The translations under genes and the position numbers were made by a program. The notes beneath the pieces were generated by a model. It did no database searches. It saw only the letters and a program-made list of their open reading frames with translations, and had not been told where the DNA came from. A DNA stretch of 64,000 nt from Candidatus Pseudelusimicrobium marinum (GTDB taxonomy: Bacteria; Elusimicrobiota; Elusimicrobia; Elusimicrobiales; Elusimicrobiaceae), in contig JABHZW010000037.1 in assembly GCA_018656005.1 (NCBI GenBank), forward strand, positions 1-64,000, in the 5' to 3' direction. Positions 62,654 through 64,000 of this stretch are shown here, in pieces (the first letter of the stretch is position 1; each line of letters starts with the position of its first letter).

Positions 62654-64000
62654 ATGGAAACTAAATCTCAATTACTGGCAATTCTTCATACGATACAACA
62701 AAAATACGGATATATTTCAAATGAAAATATGCAAAAAATTGCAAACCAGCTAGACATCCATCCAGTGGAAGTTTATAGTGTGGTTTCTTTTTACGAATTT
62801 TTCTCTACAAAAAAAATGGGCAAAACCGTAATAAGAGTGAGTGGTTGTATGTCTAATGAAATTGCAGGTAATGCAAAAGTTATTAAAGCGTTTGAAAAAA
62901 AATTAAAAATAAAATGCGGACAAACAACTAAAGACGGAAAATTTACCCTTCTCAAAGCAAGTTGCTTAGGTATGTGCGACAAACCAGTAGCAATAATGTT
63001 AAATAATAATCTTATTGGCAATGTTACAGAAAAAGATGTAAATAAAATTTTAAAGGTGGATACAAAGCTAAAACAAAAATCGTGTTATGTAGAAAGCTTA
63101 AACAAAAAAGGGGTGAGCTTCTCACAAACTGGTAAGGTTATTTTTAGCGATTACAAACCTCTTTCAGGTTTAAAAAAAGCAATTAAACTTGGTGGCGAAA
63201 AAACTATTAAAGAAGTTCGCTCTTCAAACATAAAAGGTCGTGGTGGTGCAGGGTTTACTACCGGCGATAAATGGCAATTTGCAAGCGAAGCTTATGGCGA
63301 GAACAAATATATAATTTGTAATGCAGACGAAGGCGAACCAGGTACTTTTAAAGACAGAATTTTAATAACAAATTATGCTCATCTAATAATAGAAGGTATG
63401 ACAATTGCAGGACATGCAATTGGTGCAGAAAAAGGATATGTATATTTAAGGTATAGATATATAAATCTAAAACCTTACTTAGAAAAAGCTATCGCAAATT
63501 TTAAAAAACAAAAAGCACTTGGTAAAAATATTTTAGGTTCTGGTTTTAATTTTGATATTGAAATTAAAATAGGTGCAGGTGCATATATCTGTGGCGAAGA
63601 AACCGCATTGATAGAATCTATGGAAGGGCAAAGAGGCGAACCAAGAAACAAACCACCTTTCCCCGCAAATAGCGGATATTACGGTCAACCAACGGTAATA
63701 AATAATGTTGAAACTTTATGTGCTGTTTCACATATCCTTGCGAAAGGTGCAAAGTGGTTTAAAAAGTTCGGTACAGAAAAAAGTAGTGGCACAAAAGTTT
63801 TAAGTATATCTGGCGATTGTAAAAAACCAGGTGTCTACGAAGTTGAGTTTGGCACAACTATAAACCAAATTTTAAAACTTGCTAAAGCAACTAACACAAA
63901 AGCTGTACAGGTTGGTGGAGCAAGTGGAGTTTGTATTAAAAAAGGCGAATTCAATCGAAAAATTGCTTTTGAAGATGTTCCTACCGGCGGGGCAATAACA
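62654..64000 (+). CDS. NuoE-NuoF (HydC-HydB) fusion protein, 5' part
   Basis: The frame is open from ATG 62654 to the window end (449 codons). Residues 1-133 are a NuoE-like thioredoxin-fold domain; residues from about 160 are NuoF-like, with the FMN site GRGGAGFTTGDKW (195-207), NADEGEPGTFKDR and CGEETALIESMEGQRGEPR. In the NuoE part only Cys65, Cys104 and Cys108 match a [2Fe-2S] site: the usual C-x4-C pair is reduced to one Cys. The linker (about 135-156) is encoded by repeat element E5. The upstream TM1266-like gene suggests an NAD(H)-linked, possibly electron-bifurcating [FeFe] hydrogenase. GGAGAGGGAAG site precedes the ATG. Confidence 0.88.
   Translation, partial: METKSQLLAILHTIQQKYGYISNENMQKIANQLDIHPVEVYSVVSFYEFFSTKKMGKTVIRVSGCMSNEIAGNAKVIKAFEKKLKIKCGQTTKDGKFTLLKASCLGMCDKPVAIMLNNNLIGNVTEKDVNKILKVDTKLKQKSCYVESLNKKGVSFSQTGKVIFSDYKPLSGLKKAIKLGGEKTIKEVRSSNIKGRGGAGFTTGDKWQFASEAYGENKYIICNADEGEPGTFKDRILITNYAHLIIEGMTIAGHAIGAEKGYVYLRYRYINLKPYLEKAIANFKKQKALGKNILGSGFNFDIEIKIGAGAYICGEETALIESMEGQRGEPRNKPPFPANSGYYGQPTVINNVETLCAVSHILAKGAKWFKKFGTEKSSGTKVLSISGDCKKPGVYEVEFGTTINQILKLAKATNTKAVQVGGASGVCIKKGEFNRKIAFEDVPTGGAIT
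63053..63125 (+). repeat. Leader element copy E5, in frame inside the NuoE-NuoF fusion
   Basis: AAGGTGGATACAAAGC, AAAACAAAAATC, GTGTTATGTAGAAAGCTTAA (63082-63101), ACAAAAAAGGG and hairpin GTGAG-CTT-CTCAC (63113-63125). It encodes VDTKLKQKSCYVESLNKKGV plus SFS, joining the two domains. The 20-base core is identical to the copies at 12782 and 20779 (reverse). Confidence 0.88.

Noticed and set aside
20736-63125. c-di-GMP, TPP or SAM riboswitch as identity of the leader element
   Set aside because: None of the conserved cores of these classes is present, and the element is much shorter.

Overview
This is an AT-rich bacterial chromosome segment with tightly packed genes and no phage genes, insertion sequences or CRISPR array. 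The gene mix points to Elusimicrobiota, probably a host-associated or anaerobic member: a PilE-like prepilin, two single-span proteins with AMPK/CBM48-type domains, LPS genes (lptE, rfaE2), hydrogen metabolism, tryptophanase, and a partial TCA module built on ATP-citrate lyase. This assignment rests on protein features only; no 16S rRNA gene is present.

Layout: 1-2.3 kb holds the 3' part of dxs, a LOG-family gene and tRNA-Val. 2.5-9.3 kb (minus) carries rpsT and the operon acn-icd-aclB-aclA. 9.5-19.4 kb (plus) is an 11-subunit membrane-bound group 4 [NiFe] hydrogenase with complex I-like architecture, followed by its HycI-type protease. 19.4-31.0 kb (minus) has an unknown coiled-coil gene, then information and envelope housekeeping genes (folC, murA, prmC, prfA, rpmE, rho, coaE, polA, trxA). 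31.1-39.2 kb (plus) holds a MORN-repeat gene, ispE, spoVG, tRNA-Gln, a GNAT gene, a candidate new small RNA, leuS-lptE-holA and rnpB. 39.4-49.8 kb has a prepilin, a histidine kinase, tsaC, rsmI, two transporters, thiN, a TPR protein, tsaB, tsaE and a PLD-family protein. 49.8-60.2 kb (mostly minus) has tnaA, tRNA-Ser, tag, and an operon accB-accC-rfaE2-spt-bcerS-like that suggests sphingolipid synthesis. 60.3-64 kb has tRNA-Pro, a DksA-like gene and the start of a probable [FeFe]-hydrogenase operon: a TM1266-like regulator and a NuoE-NuoF (HydC-HydB) fusion that runs off the window.

Together the genes describe an anaerobe that handles reducing power through ferredoxin/NAD(H)-linked hydrogenases, makes or cleaves citrate by ATP-citrate lyase, ferments tryptophan and builds a Gram-negative envelope.

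The most unusual signal is a family of seven related ~60-80 nt elements. Six lie in 5' leaders or operon junctions and end at the Shine-Dalgarno site. The seventh lies in frame inside the NuoE-NuoF fusion and encodes its linker. Three copies end in a hairpin whose two arms change together. Other notable points are a palindrome inserted in the leader peptide of a prepilin, compensatory changes in the P4 helix of RNase P RNA, several genes whose -10 box predicts leaderless mRNA, a free-standing RNA gene before leuS, and a duplicated tRNA-Ser 3' end.
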